Shown here in pieces: positions 32,501 to 39,399 of a DNA stretch of 39,444 bases. Source of the stretch: a virus; the IMG/VR virus record IMGVR_UViG_3300028393_000149, positions 1 to 39,444 of that record; one strand, written 5' to 3'. The position numbers were made by a program, and so were the translations under genes. The notes under the pieces were generated by a model, which saw nothing but the letters and a program-made list of their open reading frames with translations, had not been told where the DNA came from and searched no databases. How positions within the stretch are numbered: the first letter of the stretch is position 1; each line of letters starts with the position of its first letter.

Positions 32501-35500
32501 CAACAACATGTTCACGTGACGTTGGATATCTAATAGATGCTATTGGTTATGATTTCATGGTTGGAAGTAACTACAGAACAGTCAGAGGTGCAATGAGTTA
32601 TTACCAAGCACAATCTGCATTGGTAATTGCTTCCCAGAAATCAGCAACAATTGCTTCGTTCCAATATCTACAAACACAATTGCAAATCACGTTGGCAAGT
32701 AATGCTACAGCATTGGCAAGCATGAATGCCAACATGACAACATTCTTAGCAATCTTAAATAACGGCATTGGAGAGACTCCTGAAGTTCACGGATCTTTAA
32801 CATATAATAATGCTCAAGCTCTTCAACAAGGCGCTGAAATACTACGTGCTAATAAGAAATTCCTAGCATACGAAGCAAGTGCTTTTATTAATGCAAGTTA
32901 TGGGGGTGCTGTTACTGGTACATCTAGTACTGGCAACACTATTACATTTACATCCAATCACAATCTTGCAGTCGGTGACCCGATACAATTTACTTCAGCA
33001 ACTGTAAAAACTACTTCGGCTACAACAGTAACAACTGGTGGGGTACTAACCGTAACTTCTGGCGGAACTAGCGGTATGGTAACTGGAATGCCAGTTTCGC
33101 TAACTGGTACAGCATTTGGCGGTTTATCAAACGTTTCTGTATATTACATTATCAACGTTAACGCTGGCTCAAATCAGATTACATTAAGCAGTTCATATGG
33201 AGGCAGTGCAATATCTATTGCAGGCGGTACAGGAACTATGACAGTGACAGCAGGCGGAATGATTGGTGGACTTGCGCTTAATACTGCATACTATGTATTA
33301 ACAGTTCCTAGTACAACAACAATTACAGTTTCAGCCACACAAACTGGATCAAGCGCAATAACATTAACTAATGGAAACGGTACCTTAACAATCAACTACT
33401 ATTATATTCTTTCAAGTTGTTTGCGCGATACAACTGCATTTATTGATGCAATGATATATGATTTACAATATACTGGTAACTATAAAACTTTAAGAGCGGC
33501 AGAACTATACTTAAATGCTGTACGTGGTTCAACTACTTCAGACATGTTCCGTGTACGTAACGGAACGGGCTTACGTAATTGCACATTGAATGGATTGACT
33601 GGAATTTTAACAGTTCCAAACAGCTACGGTACACGTCGCCCGACAGCCGGTGCGTTCGTTGCACTAGATCCTGGATTTGGTCCTAACGATAGTAACGTAT
33701 GGGTATCAAGTCGTTCACACTATTCACAAAACGTTACCATGTTTGGTTCTGCATGTACAGGTGCTAAGATTGATGCGGCACTACATAGTGGCGGCAACAA
33801 GTCGATGGTTAAAAATGACTTTACAACAATTCTAAGCGATGGTATTGGTGTATGGTGTACTGGTTCCGGTTCACTAACAGAATTAGTTTCAGTGTTTAAC
33901 TACTATGGATATGCAGGGTACTTAGCAGAACTAGGCGGACGTATTCGTGCTACTAACGGCAACAGCTCATATGGTACATATGGTGTTATAGCTGAAGGTG
34001 TCGATACATATGAAACACCAATCTATGCAAACTTAAACAATCGTTCAGCACAAGCACTAGTCGGTTCTGTAATTACAGATGCTGTTAACCAAATATACAG
34101 ATTTGAATATAGTAATGCTGGAAGTAACTATACAAATACAACACATAATGTCAGCTCATCTGGCTACGGAATTACAGTTGTTGCAGATGAATTCCGTGAT
34201 GCGGCAGTATTTGAAACACGCATTATTGACTTAAATGATACTAACGGATTTGGAGGCAAAGGATATATTACCGCGGCTAATACAGCACAGTTAAGTACTA
34301 TTGGTAATATTGTTATAGCGGCTACAGATACGGCACTATCAACAGCCTACGCCGGAATGCGTATACAAGTTACAGGCGGATCTGGTGTTGGTCAGTATGC
34401 TAACATATTAGCGTATGATAATGGTACTAAGGCCGCAAGAGTAATCAAGGATAGTTTTGTTACACTAACTATTACTGCTACTACAAATGGTACACCAAGT
34501 ACGGTTACCGTGGCTAGTACAGTAACATTATTTGCCACAATGCCATTCTACACAGCAAGCACTATTGGCGGACTAACTGTTGGCACATTGTACTATGTAC
34601 AAGCTATTTCATCAGCGACTACATTTACAGTATCATTGACTAGCGGCGGCGCGGCCTTAACAACAGCAATCACAACAACTACAAACACCGCGGCTTCACT
34701 AACTGGATCCAGCATTAGCAGTACAACATTGACAGTTGGTACACTAGCATCTGGTACAATTTATGTTGGTATGACTTTAACTGGCACTGGAGTTTCAGCA
34801 GGTACATATATTACTGCTAATATTTCCGGTAGCGGCACGGGCTCAACATGGACTGTTAATAATACACAAACCGTAAGTACTACAACTATTACTGGACAAA
34901 TTGGTATGCCATTGTACGCGGCAGGATGGGATCATGTAATTCCAGGTACTACAATCAACAATGCACCAGATTTAACTAGTACATATATTATTGAGCCGCG
35001 TATTAATTATACTGTTCCAGGATATACTGCTACAGCTAGAACATTAATTGGAACTGCAACATGGACTAGTATTGCCCACGGCGCAGGTCGATATGTAGCC
35101 ATAGCAAGTGCCGGTACAACAAGTAACTATTCAACTGATGGTAAAACTTTCCTAGCGGCGGGCGCATTACCATCGAGCTCAACATGGACTGACATTGTTT
35201 ATTCAGGCGGTCAGGGATCAGTTGCCACAGCGGTTCTAGGCGGTTTTGGCGGTCAAGGTGCAATACTAACCGCAGTTTTAGGAACTGGGGCGGTTGCTGG
35301 ACAAGTTGTCAGCGTAACTATTAATAACGGCGGTACTGGTTATACTACACCGCCGACTATTCTGTTTACTCCTGTAAGTGGCGGTTCGGGTGCTACTGGT
35401 ATCGCTACTGTATTAAACGGAGCAATTGCTACAATAACTATTACAATTCCTGGTTCAGGCTACGGTAACGGTGTAACGGTAACTGCTGTAACTGACAGAG

Positions 35501-37908
35501 TAACCGGCATCACAATGAACGCATGGGGGAAAAACTATTTTAGTACTCCTGTAGTGACATTTTCAACACCAAATAATATTTCAGCAACTGTATGGAGCTC
35601 AGGCGGATCAGCAACTTTAAGCAGTTACTATTCGTTTGTAAACGGTAGTACAACTAACTTCTATCTATGTACAGTTGCCGGAACATTCACATCTAGCGGC
35701 CCAATACACACAAGCGGTTCTACAACTAACGGTACTGCCACACTGCAATATTACGGTACGCTAGCAAGCGGTACTGCAACTTTAACTAACGCAGGAGTAA
35801 GCAGTATTACTATTGTTAACTCAGGCATAAACTACGGAAGTGTCCCAACTATTACAATTACTGATAGTGCTTCACGATTTGTGGCAATAGCTACAGGTTC
35901 AAATGCAATCGCATATAACTCACCAACAGCTATTACAAGTGCATGGAGCGGGTCAGGTGTAAGTAGTGGTAAAACTGATTTATTATCAATTGCATACGGT
36001 GCAGGATTGTTCATCGCCGTAGGCGGAACAACAAATACTGCTAGCGTAGTAAGTACTACAGACCCGGTATCAAGTGGTAACTGGATCGATCGTTCAGCGG
36101 CTACAAACGTAGCCACAAGTACAGGTTATTATACTGGTATTGCTTATGGTAATAACGTATTCCTTGCAATTAACGGTAACGGCGGCAATAAGACAATCAC
36201 ATGTGCCGGTAATCCAACAACATGGGTAATTGGCGGCAACTTACCAGCAAGTACAAACTGGACTAGTGTTGCGTTTGGTAATAACCGATTTGTAGCATTA
36301 GCAGTTAACGGTTCTGTTGCTTATACTGTAAACAACGGTACTACATGGACTGCATGTCCAAACTCAACAGGCACAACTACTAGCATATTAAGTTCAAGTT
36401 ATACCTGGAGCAAAGTATCATACGGTCAAGGTTTGTTTATGGCTATAGCAAAAGGCACAACTATTTGTGCTACTAGCCCAGACGGTCTTAACTGGACTGT
36501 TCAAGCAATGCCAAGTTCAAGTAACTGGCAAGGTTTGACATTTGGCAATGTATTAAACAATCCATTATGGGTAGCTGTAAGTAACACTAGTGGTACAGTA
36601 GCGGCTAGTATTCGTACTGGAGCACAAACATTAGGTCGTGTAAAAGTTGCATCAAATGCGGTAACTGAAGTACGTTTAGTCGAACCAGGAAGCGGTTATC
36701 CAAAAGGAGCCGTGACTGCTACAACAGTGACTACTAATATAATTACAACAGACGATACCACCAATTTAGTAGACAGCCAACCAGTTGAATTCACTGGTGC
36801 AACAACAGGCGGACTAGCATTAAACACAGTTTACTATGTAATTGGTTCAACCATTGTTACTAACACCAGCTTTAAAGTTAGTGCAACCGCAGGCTCGGCT
36901 ACAGCAGTTACATTGTCAACTACAACAGGTTTGTCAGGAACATATCGCGCAGGCCCGATAGTTACTCAAACAGATCCAAACAGAACAGTAACAGCGGCCC
37001 TGCGTGTGCGTTTAGGCGATGGCGCATTGGGTAATCCAAGTATCGCGGCTCGCGGAACAAACAACGCTACTGCTACTGCTACTACTTCTGGTGACGGCTA
37101 TAGCGATTTGTATCAAGCAAGTAGTTTTGTTTCTGTAAGTAATTTATACAGCGTACCAACTGCTGGAGCAAACGTGCAATTTGCAAGCATTACTGGAACT
37201 AGTCAGTGGTACAAACTAGTAAGTGTAACCATAACAGGCGGTATTGTTGGCAACTATCAAGCAACATTCCAAATTAATCCAGCATTGAGCGTATTACTTG
37301 CACCAGCACACAGTGATTTAATCACAACACGATTAAAATACAGTCAAGTCCGTTTAACTGGACATGACTTCTTGTATATCGGTACTGGAAACTATACACG
37401 TACTAACTATCCAAACGTTGATCCAACATTGGCAATTACTGCTAATCAACAATTGTTTAGTGGCGGAGGTCGTGTGTTCTTTACAAGTACTGACCAAGAC
37501 GGTAACTTCAACGTTGGTAACTTGTTTGGAGTCGCACAGGCAACAGGTACTGCTACGTTGAACGCTAGTGCATTTAACCTAGCTGGTTTACAGAGCTTGC
37601 AACTTGGCGCTGTAACATTAGGTGTCGGTAGTGCTATTATTACACAATTCTCAACAGACCCATACTTTACAGCTAATAGTGATAGTGTTGTTCCGACACA
37701 AAAAGCTATTAAAGCGTATATTACGGCCCAAATTGGTGGCGGATCTAGCACTTTGAACGTAAATACACTAACAGCAGGCCAATTAAAACTTTCTAATAAT
37801 CAAATAGAAAATACAACTGGCGGGCAAATTAACGTAATATCAAAGATGAATTTCACAGGTGGAATTGACGGAGCTCCAGTTGCTCTAGCATTCTTTGGTC
37901 AAAGATAA
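26560..37908 (+). CDS. Giant multidomain adhesin / tail-fibre protein (3782 aa)
   Basis: Paralogue of the 2823-aa protein with the same framework. Domain order (residues approximate). 1-700: W...Y..gD.V..gG..Y repeats with inserts F (about 104-185), C with A inside (about 400-545) and D. 708-740: LTTQGDTYYYGSTGAQRLPI. 758-820: start of the beta-helix (YVATSGTDSVGAGQGLTLDK). 800-2325: six CxRDxGYxxDAxxYDxxxGGN helical units with further inserts. 2328-2560: beta-helix (MFRVRNGTGLRNCTLNGLTG). 2650-2790: modules C and A. 2830-3360: propeller-like repeats with an inserted Gly-rich region (about 2886-3103). 3390-3468: module C. 3588-3782: conserved C-terminus (RVFFTSTDQDGNFNVGNLFG, SVVPTQKAIKAYITAQIG). 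It has its own late box. It is one of the longest phage ORFs I would expect to meet; the role is presumed host-surface binding. Confidence 0.85.
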   Translation: MAEFKLGRIKFVYQGAWATTTAYAVDDVVTVGGKTYICVVSHTSSALFGTDLNFNPTKWNVVADGAKWLGAWANNTYYNLGDQVQYGGIVYQANTAHTSIATNAPITVTGASGTSSTVTITFTAQAVAPFLIGSTVTVAGIATSASGYNQVGATVTACTTTSVSYSNATTATYTSGGTIVGTLQTALEADQSKWDAFASNFYWAGAWVINTRYKVRDLVTYGGITYVCNTAHVSANTSALGLENDISKWDSFNSGITYLSAWSGSSYRYKLNDVVKYGADLWICTTQHTSSATFDNTKWSIFVNGFQFESSWVGGTTYQVGDIVTYGGYAYICKQNHATTQTPTAVSSAYWDVYTTGFSFQGDWSSAGNYYVGSVVRLGGYTYVATADNNTKTPTINSTVVTTNYINVDSVTGLVDSLPISVATTVGGLSNTSTYYVIGATVASTTATLNNASISNGASGAGTTLAIGSVGAGTVVVGMYITGSGVTAGTYIVSGSGLSWVVSASQYVAGPITLTGTLNQFKVSATPGSATAVTLSATSGQSVVATTNPTPPFATYWSRLNPGIRYNSTSGTYTAVSASNVVSSGSSATFNITRNNSVYAVTVNGGGTGYAATDTLKIVGTSVGGISPANDINITVNTVSGGVIQAAGITTTGNAVTWTTGTAYVLGDAVYFGANSYICVNAHIGATGNRPDNDSTGAYWNLLSAGTNSAVLTTQGDTYYYGSTGAQRLPIGTDGQILRVTNGLPAWSYYGILNNIVYVATSGTDSVGAGQGLTLDKPWKTVRYAAKQIEDGYLNVNARDLLAKNKQFILKEVSNYVSYTYQVSVTGTASNAFLTTSTSGLIVGMPITFTAQTGSLTIAGASFVSSTVYYVQAITTNTSFTVATSYGGNAVIAAGTGTATAKYYTSLGSEIERDAGYVLEGVIFDLSHGGTSKSVTNARAYLNASGSAYINTATQSQAGVFVGADSYMSTLFGNILANTAPTNNYQSLNSVASPATQIFDTTIPAESGSTATAQSLIAIVTSAITAGVSTNIPVATQPQSTISVKTGTYNEVLPIVIPSYTAVVGDELRSTVIQPQTAIANLANDKPKSVAALGRIKALVSSLVANTALTGSAGNTQVLATTGASSSSGTSTITFALQTTIPFVVGQKITVSSVTPSGFNGSKTVTACTLTSVSFAGSTAGPQTVAGIVSSQDTSITAGDTGSSAAVASIVANTDAMRDTLQNGVAQIVAYSFTTPTGYNTASFLAGYGDGKTQIIQNYQFIKDEVSAFLNTNYNAVWTALGGTGQALCQRDVGYMLDALQHDMTYGGNTQSQIAGSTYYSNYALTIAATEKIATVAAYKRLQQVVQQIVLKTSVAVSAGNATSQVVSGTAGSASAATFAAQRIGDVVYWINNTTANTTTFSTTGSIATTNGGTLTVTAVGSGTVVPGALVTGTGVSSSTYITAQNGGTTTVASGTYSSGGAPTSQTFVLGSATSVAAGQLVVGTGVPAGSYVISSYTSGTTITLVDYWGAPAYLTQQAAGTYNFYVPGATGTYLVNVSQTVSSTTINGANQITPVTSGAVALATSALQTSYNAVVARKSEIQADTVSWVNKFYQSLYFNSATCSRDAGLIVDALAYDMVLGSNFNSIIAARSYFRATTSAQVVYNNQLAAEIGSIGFIAAKVKMIAGAGSIVQISTLIDDATAFINGGSVPHLFTWPDYTGMSANRAAAAKVIWRNKAFIQAEIASYLGTNYASVWNSIVQATCTRDIGYIIDAIRYDMTYGGNSMSKRAGIAYYSRLTNQFEIAATEKTATLAAYTLLGTLVSAIAQNGAYSALQGTVTRVSASAYGTGTEGTAASALVTVVYNYVNSGLTTGAPQITITTVAGTTTFTSGTHGLAIGDEVIPQSTANGLVAGTIYYVASVPLTTTFTLAATWGGAAITTFTNGTGLSIVAETTNNATTTWVASGLTTINTALSLAKSTLQTNVISYITTNFPSLSYNSTTCSRDVGYLIDAIGYDFMVGSNYRTVRGAMSYYQAQSALVIASQKSATIASFQYLQTQLQITLASNATALASMNANMTTFLAILNNGIGETPEVHGSLTYNNAQALQQGAEILRANKKFLAYEASAFINASYGGAVTGTSSTGNTITFTSNHNLAVGDPIQFTSATVKTTSATTVTTGGVLTVTSGGTSGMVTGMPVSLTGTAFGGLSNVSVYYIINVNAGSNQITLSSSYGGSAISIAGGTGTMTVTAGGMIGGLALNTAYYVLTVPSTTTITVSATQTGSSAITLTNGNGTLTINYYYILSSCLRDTTAFIDAMIYDLQYTGNYKTLRAAELYLNAVRGSTTSDMFRVRNGTGLRNCTLNGLTGILTVPNSYGTRRPTAGAFVALDPGFGPNDSNVWVSSRSHYSQNVTMFGSACTGAKIDAALHSGGNKSMVKNDFTTILSDGIGVWCTGSGSLTELVSVFNYYGYAGYLAELGGRIRATNGNSSYGTYGVIAEGVDTYETPIYANLNNRSAQALVGSVITDAVNQIYRFEYSNAGSNYTNTTHNVSSSGYGITVVADEFRDAAVFETRIIDLNDTNGFGGKGYITAANTAQLSTIGNIVIAATDTALSTAYAGMRIQVTGGSGVGQYANILAYDNGTKAARVIKDSFVTLTITATTNGTPSTVTVASTVTLFATMPFYTASTIGGLTVGTLYYVQAISSATTFTVSLTSGGAALTTAITTTTNTAASLTGSSISSTTLTVGTLASGTIYVGMTLTGTGVSAGTYITANISGSGTGSTWTVNNTQTVSTTTITGQIGMPLYAAGWDHVIPGTTINNAPDLTSTYIIEPRINYTVPGYTATARTLIGTATWTSIAHGAGRYVAIASAGTTSNYSTDGKTFLAAGALPSSSTWTDIVYSGGQGSVATAVLGGFGGQGAILTAVLGTGAVAGQVVSVTINNGGTGYTTPPTILFTPVSGGSGATGIATVLNGAIATITITIPGSGYGNGVTVTAVTDRVTGITMNAWGKNYFSTPVVTFSTPNNISATVWSSGGSATLSSYYSFVNGSTTNFYLCTVAGTFTSSGPIHTSGSTTNGTATLQYYGTLASGTATLTNAGVSSITIVNSGINYGSVPTITITDSASRFVAIATGSNAIAYNSPTAITSAWSGSGVSSGKTDLLSIAYGAGLFIAVGGTTNTASVVSTTDPVSSGNWIDRSAATNVATSTGYYTGIAYGNNVFLAINGNGGNKTITCAGNPTTWVIGGNLPASTNWTSVAFGNNRFVALAVNGSVAYTVNNGTTWTACPNSTGTTTSILSSSYTWSKVSYGQGLFMAIAKGTTICATSPDGLNWTVQAMPSSSNWQGLTFGNVLNNPLWVAVSNTSGTVAASIRTGAQTLGRVKVASNAVTEVRLVEPGSGYPKGAVTATTVTTNIITTDDTTNLVDSQPVEFTGATTGGLALNTVYYVIGSTIVTNTSFKVSATAGSATAVTLSTTTGLSGTYRAGPIVTQTDPNRTVTAALRVRLGDGALGNPSIAARGTNNATATATTSGDGYSDLYQASSFVSVSNLYSVPTAGANVQFASITGTSQWYKLVSVTITGGIVGNYQATFQINPALSVLLAPAHSDLITTRLKYSQVRLTGHDFLYIGTGNYTRTNYPNVDPTLAITANQQLFSGGGRVFFTSTDQDGNFNVGNLFGVAQATGTATLNASAFNLAGLQSLQLGAVTLGVGSAIITQFSTDPYFTANSDSVVPTQKAIKAYITAQIGGGSSTLNVNTLTAGQLKLSNNQIENTTGGQINVISKMNFTGGIDGAPVALAFFGQR
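26590..28670 (+). repeat. Carbohydrate-binding-like repeats with inserted modules, 3782-aa adhesin
   Basis: The repeat units (for example YNLGDQVQYGGIVYQ, YKVRDLVTYGGITYVCNTAH, YQVGDIVTYGGYAYICKQNH) follow the same pattern as in the 2823-aa protein. Two units are interrupted. Module F (about 26876-27115) splits one unit between AHTSIAT and TALEADQSKWDAF. A compound insert (about 27745-28195) and module D (about 28300-28500) lie within the last units. Confidence 0.7.
28954..33530 (+). repeat. Six helical CxRDxGYxxDAxxYD repeats in the 3782-aa adhesin
   Basis: The consensus is C/E-x-R-D-x-(G)-x-(I/V)-x-(D)-A-(I/L)-x-Y/F-D-(M/L)-x-x-G-(G/S)-N, preceded by a FIxxExxxxL helix and followed by YY and a Lys/Gln-rich helix. 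Core motifs lie at about 29290, 30425, 31370, 31793, 32510 and 33420. Units are roughly 90-110 residues before insertions. The 2823-aa paralogue has a single copy, at about 19868. Copies one and six are interrupted by module C between the two helices. Confidence 0.72.
35050..36560 (+). repeat. Propeller-like repeats with a large loop insertion, 3782-aa adhesin
   Basis: BNR-like units such as WTSIAHGAGRYVAIASAG, LLSIAYGAGLFIAVGG, TGIAYGNNVFLAINGN, WTSVAFGNNRFVALAV and WSKVSYGQGLFMAIAKG are visible. One unit is cut between WTDIVYSGG (about 35205) and SRFVAIATGS (about 35874). The inserted 220 residues contain several GxGY...PTITxT units. Confidence 0.7.
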
Positions 37909-37931
37909 CATAAAATTTTGGAGAAACAAAC

Positions 37932-38270
37932 ATGGCATCAGGACGCTTTTTAACACCCAACGCAAGTGGATCAGTCCAACTTGGAACAGGTAACACAACA
38001 TTGTACACAGTTCCCAACGGTTACTACAGTGTATTTTCAGTTAGCCTTACTAATATTACTACATCAGCAGTAACTATTCAGTTAGCACTATCAACAGGAA
38101 CTACACCAGGTACAAGTGATTGGATTGAGTACACAACAGTAATACAACCTAAAGGTGTGTTAGAACGCACTGGCTTAGTATTACAAGCAGGACAAAGTGT
38201 TGTAGCTTTAGCTAGTACCGGTAGTGCTGTTAATGGAACAGTGTACGGTATTGAAACAAGTACAAGTTAA
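37932..38270 (+). CDS. Small beta-rich adhesin-cluster protein
   Basis: The protein has 112 residues: TGNTTLYTVPNGYYSVFSVS, LTNITTSAVTIQLALSTG, DWIEYTTVIQPKGVLERTG and LVLQAGQSVVALAST. It is a compact version, without insertion, of the beta-sandwich pattern seen in the genes at 12362 and 17097. Similar short proteins lie next to fibre genes in many phages. GGAG precedes the ATG, 23 nt after the giant adhesin stop. No catalytic motif is visible. An adaptor or cap role for a fibre is plausible but unproven. Confidence 0.78.
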   Translation: MASGRFLTPNASGSVQLGTGNTTLYTVPNGYYSVFSVSLTNITTSAVTIQLALSTGTTPGTSDWIEYTTVIQPKGVLERTGLVLQAGQSVVALASTGSAVNGTVYGIETSTS

Positions 38271-38289
38271 TATTAAAGAGAGATAAAAT

Positions 38290-39396
38290 ATGGCACGATA
38301 TCAAACAGTTGTACCGCAAACTACAACAACCACAACGGCGTCAGTGGCGGCACCAGCTGGCGGACAGTTTACTAAAATTACAGGTAGCTCGACGTACGAT
38401 GTTACAATCGGTGACCCAGTTTTATACAGCGGACAGCAACAGGCATTTTATAATGCAAACACACAACCTGTAAACTTGAAATTTACCACCACTGGCGGCG
38501 GATTTTTTATAGGGCCTACACTTCCAGGCAACAGTACAACACTTGCAATGCCAACCAATTCAATTTTTAATTTATTTTCTGATGGTGTAAACTGGGTATA
38601 CGGTTACGAAGGCGGCGGACCGTTGGCCGCAAGTACTATAAGTGCATCAGGCGCAGTAACACTTAGTCCAGCCGCACTAGTTACCATTAGTCCAACAGGC
38701 GGATTGACTATTGCACCAACTACAACTGCTGGTACTATCAATAATACAAGTATTGGTGTAACAACACAAGCCGCAGGATCATTTACAACACTGGCATCAA
38801 GCGGTGCAACAACATTCACACGTAACGGTCAAGGTACAACAACCACTGATGCGGCACATTCTGTCCTAATTACAGGCGGCTTGGGTGTTAGTGGTACTGT
38901 TTATGCGGCATTTAACGGTGCGTTAACAGGTAATGCTAGCACAGCGACCACAGCAACCAATGCCACAAACATAGCAACAACTGGTGCTGTTAGTACAGCG
39001 AGTACATATTATGTTCCATTTGTGGCCAGCAACAGTAGTAGTAACCAAGGTGCTAGTACAACAGCCAACTTAAACTTTAATCCAAGCACTGGTACACTAA
39101 CCTCAACAATTGTCACAGCGTCATCGGATGCTAGATTAAAAGAAAATGTAAAACCCATTACTGGTGCTTTAGCACTGGTGCAACAATTGGAAGGTGTACT
39201 GTTCAATCGTATTGGACAAACACGCGAAGAGATTGGTGTTATTGCTCAGCAAGTGGAAGCAGTTGTTCCTCAGTTGGTATTTACTGACGAAGCAGGTATG
39301 AAGTCAGTTGCTTATGCCAACACCGTTGCTTTACTAATCGAAGCAATCAAAGAGCAACAAGTACAAATTGAAGAACTTAAGAAGAAGGTAGGATAA
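38290..39396 (+). CDS. Tail-fibre protein with C-terminal S74 intramolecular chaperone
   Basis: The protein has 368 residues. The N-terminal part (about 25-115: TKITGSSTYDVTIGDPVLYS, NSIFNLFSDGVNWVYGYEGG) is a compact domain seen in aquatic phage fibres. Residues 115-270 are Thr/Gly/Ser-rich shaft-like repeats (TLSPAALVTISPTGGLTIAP). Residues 278-368 form a peptidase S74 domain: SSDARLKENV with the Ser-Asp-x-Arg-Leu-Lys cleavage motif (Ser279, Lys284), then EEIGVIAQQVEAVVPQLV, SVAYANTVALLIEAIKEQQ and a coiled-coil end. S74 domains trimerise and fold beta-structured fibres and spikes, then cut themselves off. So the mature fibre probably ends near residue 278. GAGA precedes the ATG. Confidence 0.88.
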   Translation: MARYQTVVPQTTTTTTASVAAPAGGQFTKITGSSTYDVTIGDPVLYSGQQQAFYNANTQPVNLKFTTTGGGFFIGPTLPGNSTTLAMPTNSIFNLFSDGVNWVYGYEGGGPLAASTISASGAVTLSPAALVTISPTGGLTIAPTTTAGTINNTSIGVTTQAAGSFTTLASSGATTFTRNGQGTTTTDAAHSVLITGGLGVSGTVYAAFNGALTGNASTATTATNATNIATTGAVSTASTYYVPFVASNSSSNQGASTTANLNFNPSTGTLTSTIVTASSDARLKENVKPITGALALVQQLEGVLFNRIGQTREEIGVIAQQVEAVVPQLVFTDEAGMKSVAYANTVALLIEAIKEQQVQIEELKKKVG

Positions 39397-39399
39397 TAT

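Noticed and set aside
26560-37908. CRISPR array or satellite DNA
   Set aside because: The repeats are in-frame protein modules with drifted DNA and no regular short spacers.
18033-37908. Sialidase or pectate lyase enzymes
   Set aside because: BNR-like repeats and beta-helix segments are present, but I could not point to catalytic residues. Binding or structural roles are the safer reading.
10029-39396. Diversity-generating retroelement
   Set aside because: No reverse transcriptase gene and no template/variable repeat pair with adenine-specific changes was seen in this window. The recurring modules differ throughout.
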